Shown: piece after piece, positions 40,072 through 52,612 of the stretch
How the letters are laid out: each line of letters opens with the position of its first letter
Numbering within the stretch: position 1 is the stretch's first letter
Position numbers and translations under genes: made by a program
Notes under the pieces: generated by a model
What the model saw: the letters and a program-made list of their open reading frames with translations, nothing else
What the model was told of the DNA's origin: nothing
Database searches by the model: none
Assembly: GCA_037178975.1 (NCBI GenBank)
Contig: JASJZH010000004.1
Location: forward strand, 9,424,001 to 9,488,000
From: Oscheius tipulae
Taxonomy: Eukaryota; Nematoda; Chromadorea; Rhabditida; Rhabditidae
Reading direction: 5' to 3'
Length of the DNA: 64,000 nucleotides

Positions 40072-42423
40072 TCAAAATAGGCGTACATTCTTAAATTTCT
40101 CATGTGGTATTGAGCTGGTGTATCGAAGAACTACTGCATCCACGAACGGTAATTGAAAGTTGTTTTTGATTCGTCCCGGGACTACATTCTCCTCTAACCA
40201 ACCCACTATCCGGATCCACCAAACTCCCTGAAGAACGGAATCTTCTCGTATGATACAGATGTCCGCTTCCACATAGGCATGGTATATCCTGAAAGACAGA
40301 CTGTTTGATTACTCTTTTGATCTAGTAGTATGCTCAAGAATGAGTCAGCCAGGTCAACAAACCTAAAGACGTAAGTGGATAGCCAGTAGGCGATTACGAC
40401 ATCGGTGGAGTAGTGTGTCCTGGAGATGATCAGACAGATGGCTCCGAAGAAGGCAAAAAGGGTTGGGAACAGCTGAAGCCATTTGTAACCTTTGGGGAGG
40501 TAGTAAGCGACAGACATACAGCAGCTGACCTGAAAAAAAGGATTTAAATGTTATACAAGCTGAGCTATACGAAACGAATCGAGAGAGCACAGACTGTCCT
40601 AAGTTGAGGTTATAACCATATTGGTTCTGTCAGTGGCCATTGTTCAGATAAAAAGTAATTGTGGGGTGCACTCGTGCCACCAGAACCGTGATCTCGTATG
40701 GGTCGCTCCCTTACCATCTCTGCATACGCAAATCCCTTTATAAACAGTCCAAACTGAACTGTTTAGTCTAGTAGCAGAGCGCAGCAGCCTACATCTTTAG
40801 GTCCAGACATTGACACAATTTGACACTAGCTTAGGGAAAGTGTCTTACAGTTCAAAAGGTCCTACCACCACTGGAACACCATTTCTGTCGCCGTTGTCTC
40901 TTGAGTTTCGTTTTCACCCGATGAGAGCGTCTTCTTTCATTACTTGGTTCTTGGTTCACACCCCTCTTTTCAGCCATCTTGTGGCGCCACGCTTTCCCCA
41001 GCTTCATTATCAGTTGAGCAGAAAAAGCCGTCTGCTATATCATATGGCTAACCATTATAAAACCATTCTTTCTATTCCGCTCGCCATCTAGATAAGCTCT
41101 TATCAACGGGACTGAGCGAAAAATGGTTCGATTCTCACCATTAGCAGTGTATGGCCGGAGAACAGGAGATCACCGCAGAGCATTCCCCGCTTTTCTTGAA
41201 AGCCCAAGTTGTAGATTTGGTCCTCGAGGCGAACCAGGAAGATGTTCCTCGAGGAGTTGGCCTGCTCTCTGCAGCGCATGTAAAAGTTTTCGTAGCCTGA
41301 AAAAGCTGGGTCATTCGTCTGTTTAACTACCTCTCGAGTTTGCTCCCTGTAATCTACTCAAGAAAGATTATTTCTTCTCTCTCAATTTGTTCACCAGCTC
41401 CCAGACAGATCATCACGACCAGTATTTACCTATTTCGTTGCGATCACTGCCGTGAATCAGGCTATCTCCCTCCGTCAAAAAGTAAAGATGAATCAGCTGG
41501 TACTCGCGTCACCGCGGCCGTCAATGCTCAAGAGCTCTCTTACCTGGTGGGAGTTGAGTGAGCATCAGGGTTACAGATCTCATGGCATAGAGAGTTGCCA
41601 CAATGAAGATAATCCTTCTCACGATGATTAGCCTTCCCTCGTGGAAGAAGACCAAGCAGAAGAGACAGCATATACAGGCAGTGACCATGTAGTCTGCAGC
41701 AAAACTGGCCCATTCTTGCTCAGAGACCAGGTAGTAAACAACATCGGGCAGTGCACCACTGAAAAGAGCACAAGTTCAAGGGTTGTTGTGTTTTCTTAGT
41801 CAGGTGATCAACCTACGAGTGATCAAGCATGATAAGGCGGTCTACTGTCTGCTGTGACAGAATAAAGTAACTCTAGTTCTTGAGATAGTAAGGGAAAACG
41901 TTCTTCTGGCTACCAATACAGTTCGGTAAAGAATCCCTCTGACTACAGAGACAGTGAAGGGAATTTCCCAAAATGCCAAGACAGTACAGGAGCGACACCC
42001 TCATGAGATACCACGTGAAAGAGTTCATCTGGCTACCGAGAATGTAAGGAAATGAGTAACTCTGACCGCTGAGACAGTACTAGAATCAAAACCTTTCTTC
42101 CTTCAAAAGTTCTCCCTTCCTTTGTCTCTGTTTACTAATCGCTCTTTCCCTCCTCGTTGATTTGCAGCTGTGTGATAAGCGCTAAGACCAAGGAATTGGA
42201 CAAACATGTTTTATTTGACAATCCGTCGAGCGGCATATCAAATAATGTCTGGCCCCGATCTTTCTCTCTCAGGAAAAATGACACCTTTGCTTACCTCGGA
42301 ATGAAGTCGTGGATGTAGGATAGAACTGCCCAGTTTGAGATGGCTGCCAGAGCCAGATAGATGAATAGAAAGGCCCATTTCTGTGGTTCGAGGGGGTAGG
42401 TGGACATCGGATCGAAGGGGTTC
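40072..42423 (-). CDS. Sphingomyelin synthase family protein
   Basis: This enzyme moves phosphocholine (or a related headgroup) onto ceramide in Golgi or plasma membrane. Exons on the minus strand: 42423-about 42290 (MSTYPLEPQKWAFLFIYLAL, helix 1), about 41760-41555 (ALPDVVYYLVSEQEWASF, helix 2, then FHEGRLIIVRRI and SVTLMLTQLPP), about 41300-41130 (GYENFYMRCREQ..., MLCGDLLFSGHTLLM), about 40530-40375 (LPKGYKWLQLFPTLFAFF, ISRTHYSTDVVIAYWLSTYV) and about 40290-40072. The catalytic triad of the family is complete: His in CGDLLFSGHT, then His and Asp in RTHYSTDVVIAYW. The C-terminal WWIRIVGWLEENVVP matches the family tail. The 5' end may lack a further exon, because an AATTTCAG acceptor precedes the first ATG (42407). 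The large intron at 41800-42290 holds an imperfect minisatellite. Confidence 0.88.
41895..42090. repeat. Imperfect tandem repeat in a sphingomyelin synthase intron
   Basis: Two diverged copies of about 60 bp, at about 41901-41960 and 42026-42085, share gttc-t-ctggctacc at the start and ctctgac..c..gagacagt at the end. Related short pieces with gacagta.ggag occur at about 41982, 42596 and 44225, so the motif is also scattered. Confidence 0.5.
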
Positions 42424-45222
42424 TGAAATTGGCAAAAATGAAATCGGATATCGGGAAGCTAGAGTGACGAAGGAGCTAATTGGAAAGGTTGAGAGGAAAA
42501 AGGAGAGTTGGATTTCAGGTTATTTGCGGAGTGCAAGGGAGAAGATAGACAAAGCTTCGATACAAGAGGCGACTGAACAATTGTCACATGTTTAAGACAG
42601 TACGGGAGACTACCACGGCCAGCTGAGACCTTACGGGAGAGATATCGATGGAGATTTGGGATCGGACTATCTGTAAGTGGTCTTGTCAGTTACCAGTCAC
42701 TTGATACGCGGAGAAGGGAAAGGTTCCCGTTCCCAGCTTTAGTTTTTTGAGTATCATAGCGCCCCGTCGTTGACAAGCCGTAAATGCGAAACAATAGCAG
42801 AAAATAGAAGAACGGTATGTCTTTGAGATGTTCCTTACAGTTCAAAAGATCCTACCGCCTCTAAAATAGTAGGTAGATGATAGCATCCAAAAGCAAATCC
42901 TTCCAATACTCTAAAAGAAAAACAAGTTATACAAGGGTTTCTTTGAAGCCTTTCGTGGCCTGAATGGCTCAGACAGCTTACAGTAATGTTGACACCTCTA
43001 TCTGTTCCATTCGCAATTGCATAAGCCCGGTGGAACAAAGGACAGTAAAAGTTCGAGCTGTTCTTAGGATTACTTTGGGTAAATTGCAAACCAGCCAGAC
43101 GAAAAAACCTTGCTTTTCAAATAGTTAGCAATCCTTAGAACACCATGGATGGCCAACTTGGCCGACTATCCACCAGGATCACCGTTCAAATGTTGGTTTG
43201 GTCAAACCTGACCCACAGAACATTGGAAACATCCGTGGCTCACAGGAATTGAGAACGACGGCTACGATAGGCATTAAAACCGGATGCATGAGTACAAAGG
43301 TGCTAAACAAACTGTGTTTGACCCTAGATTAGCTGCAGAGGCCTGCAGAATTTCTGTGTACTTTTGTAATCGGATGACATCTGGAAACTGATGTTTTTTC
43401 CAATCTCTCTACTGCTCTACAAAGACCAAAATATTGGAGAAAGAAAGTATTGTACTGCCTTTAAATTGAAAGAGTACTAGCCCTGGTTCAAGGAAAGAAC
43501 AAAGGAACCAGGTCCTACAGTTGGCAAGATTAGTTCAGCCTATCGGTGTGTATGTGTGTAAAAGTGGACAGTGTCTAAGATAAGAGACGGATAGCTGTCC
43601 CAGTCATTTGTTCACGTCATGAGGAATTTTATGGAGACGAAGGGGTTGAAATCAGTGGGAGTAAAACTATTCTTAGGCAGAAAACTGGGTCTGTAGCGCA
43701 GAGAGTTATCTTTACGGGTTATACTAACATAACCCCCGGGCTTAGACAAACATTGGGAGGGTTTTTCACGTCCAGGTGCCTGCAGAGAGAGAGAGAAAAG
43801 TTCGGAGTAGTAGTGAGAGTCTGAAGCTTCACTTGGACCATATGACCTTTTGGTCTCTGTTGACACACTTACGCATGAACTCGGGGAGTGACTCAATCTT
43901 TGGGTAAACCAAAGAACCATCATAAATATTTGGAAAGCAGATGGGAAGGGGAGGAGGAACGGTTCTTTGGAAGAGGTACTTTGTAGCAGTGGAATACTGG
44001 CCGTCTGAGGACAGCTGAGACCGTGCGGCATACTAGTCTGTGGTCTAGGGAGGCGTACGAGTTATGTTTTTAGACCTCGGAGTTAATACAGGAAAGAAGT
44101 TCTCGTCACATTGGGGAGAAGCTAACAAAGGAAATGTTCAGAATGAGCCCAGGAGTAAAAAACAAAACAAATAACGGAAATTCTGATTCACGGCGAAAAT
44201 TCCGATTTCAGATTGTGCAGTCCAGACAGTACCGGAGCGGAAGGAAAAGGAAGAATGCATTTGAATGAAAGCAAGCGCAAGTATCAAAATAGCATCTTTT
44301 GTCGTGACTCATAAGAACTTGGGGTTCCGAACCTACTCTTTCTCTTCAAGAAAGAGAAAATCCAATTCTTTATTCGCTCAAGTTCCAAGCGATCAACTTG
44401 AGCAACTCATAGAGACAACAAAATATTCAAAGGTTCCAATTCATGTGAATATCTACGTATTTTTCCTACTGGAGCTAGGCTTGTCAACTCTCATTTGCAA
44501 ACAGCATAAGCAAGTGACTAGAATAAGAAAGTCAGTCAACACCGTTTTACAATCATCAGAATTGTGTGGGCAACAAGGTTGTTAGGCTATGCGGTTCCGA
44601 CAACCGAACTCAAAGAGTTATTGAAGCTAAAAGCAAAAAAGGACCGTGTACTGAAGACGGGAGTCAGCTGGTAAAGTTTCTCTTTCTCGAGCCTTTTGCC
44701 AATGGAGAAGGACATTGGGTCGCGCCCTCTCTCTCTCACGCGGACCCTGCCAACCTCTTCTTCCCCTCTCTCAGGGCTCTTCCGAACAAGCAAACTTGTA
44801 AACTCGACAAACATGAGATCATGGTGCGTGGATAGGGGGACAAGGCTAAAATTCAAGTGAGAGACAGAGACGTTAAGGCAAATATTTTGCACCTGAGTCG
44901 TGAAAACTGATCTGAATCAGAACGATTAAAACCCCTGCACGTCCTAGGAAAGTCTTATGAGAAGAGTGAGTCAGATCAAAAGGAGAAGTTGAACTGTCTG
45001 GTCAAATACCAGAGGTGAGTCAGGATTGTGACTTCTGCTCCCAGAAAATAAATAAATGAAGAGAGAAGGCAAGTTGTGGTTTCTTCCAGTTATCAAAAAA
45101 TTTAAAGATGATCAGAAACTGAACGACATGAGCCATATCGACGGCGTTGTCTAACTGTGGAGTTAGTGGCTTTGGAGACACAACATTTATTGACCAAAAC
45201 TGCAACTATAACATTCAGAAAA
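42424..45222. other. Region with isolated coding-like blocks on the minus strand, gene structure unresolved
   Basis: On the minus strand about 44000-43870 reads TKYLFQRTVPPPLPICFPNI and YDGSLVYPKIESLPEFM with a GTAAGT donor. About 43080-42980 reads NSSNFYCPLFHRAYAIANGT and DRGVNIT, again with a GTAAGC donor, followed at 42910 by EYWKDLLLDAIIYLLF and a stop. These look like exons of a real or recently dead gene, but the intermediate part has stops in each frame. No family is recognised. Elsewhere in this stretch nothing is seen. Confidence 0.35.
45140..45160 (-). repeat. Dispersed GACAGTTAGACAGCGCCG repeat, copy e (minus)
   Basis: The minus strand reads ccacagttagacaacgccgtc, matching the leading part of the repeat with two changes. 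It lies in the 3' flank of the gene ending at 45223. Confidence 0.45.
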
Positions 45223-47121
45223 TCAATAATGACAAGTCTGATAGTAAGAATCCAAAAGATCACAAAGGGTTGGAGGGTCCAACTGGGAATCCGTGTCACC
45301 AAGATATACTGAATAGTCGATGGGACAGGGGAAAAAGTAATCATTGTGGTGTGGAATCAAATCGTATAATGAACGGACATTGGTGTAAATTTGGTACATG
45401 CTCTTGGTGTTGTAGATTGAGGAGTGCACTACCAGAACAAGGAAAACCTTCTCTGGGTTCGGAATGAATGCAAACCGCATTCTTCCTATCTGGCGACGAT
45501 AAATGTATCCTTGAGCCACGTTTCGTTCTTGGTTTCCGTCTTTAGCTGCCCCGTGAATTAGCTCTTCTGCTATGGCTCCGTATCCAGTGATTATTGAAGC
45601 CTTGTAGTTCCAGTTTCCAGTTCGCCATTTCTTGAATGGACTGTACGTGCTTCAAAAATAGTTATTACCTGAATGATCTCAAAGACTCTCTTGAGGTATG
45701 CTGTTCCCGAGAAGTGAAGCTGATCAGCTGAGTTCAACAGCTCCGTTAGACTCACTTGGACATCGTCAAAGACTCGAACCTCTTTGGGACTCTGAAATGA
45801 AACTGTTACTTTGAATAGTCTCGTGCCTGTCTCTGTCTCTTGTTCTCTCTATCTCTCTGTCTCTTTGACTCTCTGTTTCGCTGCCTCCTTACCATTGTCC
45901 GGACAGTGCTCCAGTTCTCTAACGCCGCTTGACTCTCGAAAAAGGTCCAATTTCGATTATTCATCCATTCTTTTTGTACCAGCGTATGCTTGATATTGAG
46001 ATCGCAAACATTTACAAATGGCCACTTCATCCAGCTGAACAGAACATCCCCGTGCCAATAGAACGTCGGTCTATCAAAGGTAAAGGGGAAGATTGACAGG
46101 GTGTCGTAGATAGGAAAGTTGCCGTAGCAGTGACGCCGGGAAAATGAGAACATCTGAAAGTTAAGGCTGGTTCATACTTTTGGTAGAAACTAACCCCGTT
46201 TCTTTCGTTCGTGTAGTCTCTTCCGAGCTGTCCCAGTCGGATTCGAATGTTGAACTTCGTGCAATTAGCACGTAGAAGATTGTCGACGTCCTTACAAAGA
46301 CGAAAGGAGCGAGAAAAGGCTCGAGGATGCATCTGAACTCTACTTTTGAAGAGCTTCTATGAGTAGCAGAGCCAGTCTATCACTTTTGTACAAGGCCAAC
46401 AGAATTGCCCAGGACTACAATATTGAAGCTGACGTTTAAAAGCAAGTCTTAGGACAGTTAAGATTTTAACCAAATTATCCGGTAGATACAATTCTCACTT
46501 GACCGTAACCTATCGGTGACTAACCAAGTTCTATAGGAGACTGTACAAGTTCACACTCGTAATGCCTCGGTCAAAGACGATTATAGATTCGCGCCCGTAC
46601 TCTTTTGACAGTCTGACAAGTTACGTTTCTACTACACCGACTTGGCTTGGAGCCATTATTGAAATGTTAGAGTAGATAAGGGAATTCACTTACCTTTGAA
46701 AACACTCCCATCAGGTCATTGTGTCTAAGAAGCTTCAAGTCTACTGGCTCAGGAAGTGAGAGAGAGTAGCTTCCTCTTTTGGCTATGACCATTTTGAATT
46801 GTTCCGCCACGTCCTGATCCCATCTCTTCACACCGTTCGGACTGTCACACTCCTCATCAGCCCATCTACAGTTTCTGTCGATGTGAGACGACAGATAGTC
46901 TCTTTTCCTTCGAAACTCTTCGTCGCTTAGCTAAACCTCGGGAGTGTTATGAATGAAAACGGTTTTACCCTCATAATGTGGACATCGCTGTCAGTGAAAA
47001 ATTCTTCAGGAAATGGGGTCTCGCTCGGATCCATCGCCCAGCTCCAGAATGTAGAAGGAAATGGAAAAGAGAAAAATGAGCTCTTTTCGGCGTTCGTAAA
47101 AGCGACCAAACCGAGTCTCAA
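45223..47121 (-). CDS. Unidentified multi-exon protein
   Basis: Several minus-strand exons with sound donors and acceptors can be seen. They are about 47060-46969 (WAMDPSETPFPEEFFTDSD), 46930-46695 (LSDEEFRRKRDYLSSHIDRN, KRGSYSLSLPEPVDLKLLRH), about 46650-46545 (KEYGRESIIVFDRGITS), about 46330-46200 (DVDNLLRANCTKFNIRIRLG), 46153-45895 (RHCYGNFPIYDTLSIFPFTF, FYWHGDVLFSWMKWPFVNVC), about 45793-45672 (SPKEVRVFDDVQVSLTELL) and about 45655-45223 (GYGAIAEELIHGAAKDGNQE, ending LLDSYYQTCHY-stop). The product would be about 400-450 residues, with several Cys and Trp and no obvious membrane helix. I do not recognise the family. The joints at 46545-46330 and the start are not resolved, because a TAG occurs in frame after VNLYSLL. 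Confidence 0.5.
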
Positions 47122-47834
47122 CGCTTTCCGTGGGAAGGAGAAGCGCTTTTTTCATATAGAGTTCTCTTTTTCGAGGTGGTGGCTTACGCTTCACGTTACA
47201 GTTTCACCATCGCTACTACAGGATGAATCTCGAATCGACGGATAAACCAATCTTCCCAGAAAAACTCTTCACAGATAGTATGGCACATGTTTTAAATGTA
47301 CGTATCTTTTTTTCTTCTGACCCTTATACAGCTCAACGATGAATAGTTCAATAGGAGAAAGGGCTATATGGCAAAGTACATCAAGGGAATTAAATACAAT
47401 CAAAATCACTCGAAATGAACGAGATAAAGAAGCCCAGTACTTACAAACACTTGACAGAAGATCCTGCTACTCTCTCCCATTGCTTAAGCCGGTGGAACTA
47501 AAGACTTTTCAGAAAAAGGGTCTGCTAGCGATTTTTTCAAAGATATACGGAAGACATACTGCCGATGGTTTGGTTAATCTCAGGAATTCGTCGTTGTAAT
47601 CAGACAAACTCAATATCAAGTGGTCTCAGCAGCAGTACTTCGTCTCACCCATAGCATATCGTCCTTCAAGTAACAGGAATGTTTCTCGCTCCTCTAACTA
47701 TCATATCCTTATTCGGCAAGCAAATCATAAAGCTGGGTGCACCTCCTTTCCCTTAGCATCCATGCGCGTAACCATGACGACCAGTCAGCTGGTCATTCAA
47801 TCGCCACCGCTACCCTTTCAGATTCCCAATAGCC
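47122..47834. other. Short intergenic region between divergent genes
   Basis: No gene seen. It separates the unidentified minus-strand gene from the MKS1-like plus-strand gene and so may contain both promoters. I looked for an X-box (RFX site) expected upstream of cilium genes and could not identify a convincing one by eye. Confidence 0.35.
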
Positions 47835-49607
47835 ATGAGCTCCGATTTTGGGAGCATTTTCCACTACGCTGGACGGCTTGATGACATGAAAATGAAGTCG
47901 GTTGTTCTAATTTTCTCTAATGGAAACTTTCCTTAGAATAACACTGAACAGAGTGGGTCCTGCTCCCGGCTCAGTCGATCCACTGAACTACACCAATGTT
48001 CTATGCGATGAAATTAGCTGTGGATGGAAGGAGGTGGTCAAGAGGAAGGTCCCATCGAGTTATGAGCGTCTAGAGCCGAGATTGTTCACACTTTCTACGG
48101 AGGATTTGACCCAGCCGTAGGGGAATTCCGAATAAAGACAATGTTTGGTGTTCAGGAAAGAAGGTTCAGCTTCAAAGAAGACCTGTATAGACATTTATGC
48201 ATACTTGGGTGATCTAGCGGACAGGTAAGTCATTTCTGTAACGGCTAATATGGTATTCCAGCGATGAGACCCATTTTCACGACGCTCACTTCTGTCGGAT
48301 CACTGCTTACGGCACTGGGAGAACCCTAGTTTTCGAACCTCCTTTGACCGCGAGTGGTTTTCGTCTGGAAGGAAAACTGGGGGACTACCTAGCTCGAATC
48401 CAAATCTATGATGATGGGTTTGCGTCTCTGACTGATGATTTCTCAAGGATGGAAATGCTCAACCTACCGGATGCTGGAATGTTCGAGTTAAGTGACGAGA
48501 ACTCGGTTCAGATCTTCTACAACATTACTATAAGTGAGTTTTTTTTAGAGATGAGCAGCTGATGTAGTCTTCCAGAGACGGGTCAAGACTTCGGGTTCGA
48601 TGCTGTGGCCCTACAATGGAGGCTGTTCTCACAGTATGTGAAAAATTCCAAGGAGACCGGGTCAACTGGGTTCGTTTATCCGAACAAGGTATGTTACTCA
48701 TACTTACAGTCGCCTTTGTTGGAAAATGTGAGAGGTCGAATGCACTTCGGATCTTTGTGTGTACTTTCTCTTATCCTTGTCATAACGTAGACATTACTTA
48801 TAGTGTCAAGATGTTAATGGGTTACCGTTTTCTGCGGTCCGTAGGTACCTAAACAGTAGGATTCGAAGGTGTCTAGCCAGAAACGAGGGCAGTTCTAAAA
48901 TTTCTTTGAACCCAAAATATTGCATAATCCTGACAGAACACATTTGTCAGTCATCTTACTTCATTTCAGTCTGATTCAAACTGGAACTTCTCCCTCACCT
49001 TCCATTGCAACCTCGATATTTCGTTGTCAGATATCGGTTTCGGGGTCACGAATCCCACTCTTTTGCTCGAAGCAGACTCTGAAGACTCCTGGGGCAGGCA
49101 GTGGATAGCCGGCTACGGATGTTTGAATCTTCCACTGGCTTTTGGAACGTGTGTACATTTAAGTTGTGTCCTAGTGTTGGTTTGCAGTACGAGAGAAAGA
49201 GTCCACTTCTGGAGACCAATCAAAACTGATCCTGTCTCTCAACTGAAAGACTTCTTTCTCGGTAGTTGTGTGGAGCTGGACTCGGAGAAGTTTCTAAAGG
49301 TACCGTTGTTCCATATCTCCCTCAAAATCAGACTCAGGATGGCAGAAAAATATTCGGTCTCCAAACAAAAAGCAGTGGCTCTGTGGATGTGGAAATCACT
49401 ACAGTCATCCACAGTCGACATTTTATGGCGAAGGACACTCTCCAACACGTGAAATATGGGACGAAGCTCGGACAGATTGGGTTAGTATCCTCTGTCTAAA
49501 TATCTTTATTTTTCAGACTCAAATCCGATCTTTACTGGCGAATCATGAAAGTTCTTCTGGAGTTCGAAGAAGCCCGGCAGATGTTGCTCAAAGTCAGAAA
49601 GATTTAA
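47835..49607 (+). CDS. mks-1: MKS1-like B9-domain protein (ciliary transition zone)
   Basis: This is a predicted component of the MKS module at the base of sensory cilia, working with B9D1 and B9D2. ATG at 47835 starts MSSDFGSIFHYAGRLDDMKM; exons join in phase at about 47895/47936, 48109/48159, 48226/48263, 48532/48575, 48690/48970, 49151/49189, 49299/49332 and 49482/49519. The N-terminal half has FRLEGKLGDYLARIQIYDDG. The B9 domain follows: SNWNFSLTFHCNLDISLSDI, then SWGRQWIAGYGCLNLPLAFG, TRERVHFWRPIKTDPVSQL and DFFLG. The C-terminal IFGLQTKSSGSVDVEITTVI and SRHFM correspond to the human MKS1 block around RFGFRTETTGSV. The stop is at 49605-49607, and the product is about 440 residues. One intron (49300-49331) is only 32 nt. 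The GYG...LP...W.P pattern plus the SGSV tail separates MKS1 from the shorter B9D proteins. Confidence 0.78.
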
Positions 49608-49652
49608 CCAGAACATTAAAGCTTCATACCACAACAAAATATACATACAAAG

Positions 49653-52283
49653 TTACTCGTCAACTGTCATGCTCCTCCTCCTGATTTCCGCGTCTCGCTC
49701 CACCTGCATCTTCTTCTCGTCTCCCCACCCGTCCGCTGTCGGCCCGAGATAACATTCAAACTCCCTTGTCTGGATTATATCTAGAAATTCTGCGCCCAGT
49801 AGACAAAACAAGGCTGCATACTCATAAAGAGCGATAGTTGGTGTCGCTGAATTGAAACTATTTGAATCTTCCGCCAGAAACTCACTGAAATGATCGCAAT
49901 GATTGTACTGCAGGTACACCCGTAAATTCTCGTAGTTTGGCAAGAACGTTGGAGAAATTAAGACCAGGAGGAGCAGACGGACTCCTGACATGACATGGAA
50001 CCCCTGAAAAGTGTTTCATTTCCGGGTTTTTGTATGCAAATTGACTGCCCGTGGAATGACCATAGCGCGGGGTCTAACCTCACAGACACACAATTGAATC
50101 GTCCGTCTGAGACGGATTAGAACCAAGTTGATCTCTATCGGTCACCTTCACTTGACTCACCAAATGCCAAAGCGAAAATAGCATCTTGACAGCGAAGGTG
50201 GCATAGACCAGGATAAGGGCGTTCTCGAAGAGGTAGAAGTCTGGAAAAGGTCATTTTTACTTGTCTGGGCTAGACTCCCAACAGCCCTTAGAATAGACCG
50301 TCCTGCTAATCTCGTAAAAACAGGCTTGCTTCACACTTTGATCAGAAAAAGCCCCATTTTTCTAGACGTGCCCTTGAGCGGAAATAGTGCACGTCTTTTT
50401 TTCGAATGGTGTTCCAAATAGAGGAACAGTTCACAAAGGATGAGAGGATTGACCTGGTCAGAGATCCAAAAAAGCTGCAGATCACCGGCTTGCTTCAAAA
50501 AGTTCTAACGGCGGCAGTTGAATGTCTACTCTATTCACACCCGTTCCTGTCACAGTTTACCTCAATTACATTGCTCGTTAGTGAGCTCAGTTGAGGATGA
50601 GCCTAGGTTTAACATACGGCTTGTAATTGATCTCAAGATCTATGGAAGCAAAAAAAAAACAGACCGAGAGGTGCTCGCCAATACTCAAGTTTTTAAAACA
50701 CTCTTGTATGATGCAATGCTTAAAGAGCTGATTTGTAGCGCATACTTGTTTGTCTGTACTAAACAGCTGTAATTACATACTTAGAAAGACAAACTGGACA
50801 CCACTGACTATGTAGGATACGGAACACTAGAAATGGGTGGTTCTCGAGTTTTACTATTCTTTAGGTAGGCAACAAACAATTTTAACAAACTATCTTCTCA
50901 GGTGATTCCTTCTTTCCTAATTGACATAGAATCTGGTACCACTCACATTTTCCATCAGGTGTAGCCAGATAGTTGGCCACTCCGAACAAGCATACATTAT
51001 GCATGAGCTCATTCCCCACAAAGATTTGCATCAGTCCCTTTTGTACTCTTCGATCCCGATTGTCGCCCTGGTGCAGTCTCATAAAGGCGAGGACAATTGC
51101 CTGGAAGACGCGGAAGGTCATTCCTAACAAGACGGCGACGCGAAGAGGAACCTGAAAAGAAGGGCTTTTGAAACAGGCGCCAAAGTGGCCGAATCACTTG
51201 AACCCAAGGTTTTAGTTGACTGGATCTGAAGAGCGACGGGAACCAATCGGAGTCTGGAGTCGTGCGCGGCTGTAAAGAACAAAAATTTTGGGTGTATAAG
51301 GTAAAGACAAGAATCTAGTTCAAATTTTTTAGTCAGCTATACAGCGGTGTTGATATGGCCATTTTCAAAGCCACAGACTCGACAGTTAGACTGCGTCGGG
51401 GTTGTGGTCTAATTTGGTGTTTTACAGTTGTGTACTTCGAAAGATTTGTTCACGTGTTTCGATGAATCCTCGATCGGTAACCGAGTCAATCTTTTTGGTA
51501 TGGTCAAGGGTTCAAAAATAGAAAAATTTGCTCAAATGCAAATCGAATCCCTTGACGTCGGGATCAAAATTTTTTCTTCGGAAGCCGCCTAGACAGCCAT
51601 TCACATGTTTCTGCCTCATTGACGCCGTCAGCTTCATTTGGTCTTTTTTTTTTGGGTGGTATGAAGAAGAGGAGGGAGGCGTGTAACTTCTTCTAGTTTC
51701 GAAAGTTGTCAGTATTCTCGGAATCACAATTGAGAACGCACTTCAACTAGTAAGATTGTTGTTAGTGACAACTTTTGGGACTCGAATTAGTGAACAGTTT
51801 TTATTTATTTAGTTTAGGAAGACTCAGAAAACAGGCCCCCAGGACAAGATCTATTTCATTTTTTTTGCAAACCGGAGAATATTATGCACAAAAAAAATGA
51901 CGAACTCACCCAACAGAAGTTGTCATATCCATTGCCAAAAAAGAACACATACTTCCCCTTCAACCTCTCATCAAACCATGTCCCAGAGAGTGTTCCATTG
52001 AACATCTCCTTCGTCTCAGGATCAGTATAATTGAAGTATTTGATTCCAGTCGATGTTACCTAAATTCTAAACTTCACTAAGCACCGAAACAGCTCACACT
52101 ATAATGTTCCATCGCCCACAGTGTCCTCTTGTGGGTATTCACAATCGGATATTTAACTGGGTCATTGATGTGAGCCAAGGAAACTGTCAGCAAGTAGACA
52201 GTGATCCCAAACTGCAGCAGACCAATCCAGCTCAATTTCAATTGCAAATAGGGTTCTGGGGCTGCTGATTGGCAGCTTGACAT
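49653..52283 (-). CDS. FRAG1/DRAM/Sfk1-family membrane protein (PGAP2-like)
   Basis: The family includes PGAP2, which acts on GPI-anchor lipids in the Golgi, and the autophagy modulator DRAM. ATG at 52283 starts MSSCQSAAPEPYLQLKLSWI, with helix 1 (GLLQFGITVYLLTVSLAHI), then NTHKRTLWAMEHYS. Exon 2 carries a lumenal loop (GTWFDERLKGKYVFFGNGYD, NFCW). The next exons encode PRTTPDSDWFPSLF and helix 2 with PLRVAVLLGMTFRVFQAIVL, then MQIFVGNELMHNVCLFGVAN. About 50245-50160 gives FYLFENALILVYATFAVKML. The last exon (49991-49653) gives LLLLVLISPTFLPNYENLRV, YNHCDHFSEF, IALYEYAALFCLLGAEFLDI and an acidic tail. The conserved Y-x-x-H-x-x-C before helix 5 and E-Y-x-x helix 6 match PGAP2/FRAG1. Substrate assignment is not possible from sequence alone. 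Confidence 0.6.
51381..51410 (+). repeat. Dispersed GACAGTTAGACAGCGCCG repeat, copy d
   Basis: Copy inside an intron of the FRAG1-like gene. It reads gacagttagactgcgtcggg followed by gttgtggtct and shares the gttgtgg end with copies a and c. Confidence 0.55.
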
Positions 52284-52612
52284 ATCTGGAACCGGGGAGG
52301 CCGATGAGTGTTTCTCTTAAGGAGAACGATAGTCCAAAACAACTGGTTATAGCCAGAGAGCGAGAAATTGGCGGAAGGTGGTAAAAAGGAGTCAAACATG
52401 AACACACAGTTTCACGGCTGGGGGAAGTGGAAAGGGGGGATCACACGCTGTGCGAAAGGGAGGGATTGAAACATGCCCCGAGGAGAGAAAGTTGATAAGG
52501 AGACAGTATGGGAGAGACACAGACAGCCTTTTGTTGGGCTTGATGATGAGGGCCATGGGAATGGGGACCAGGGAGGTCCCAAAAGGAATGCGGCTGGGTT
52601 GAAAACTGTTTG

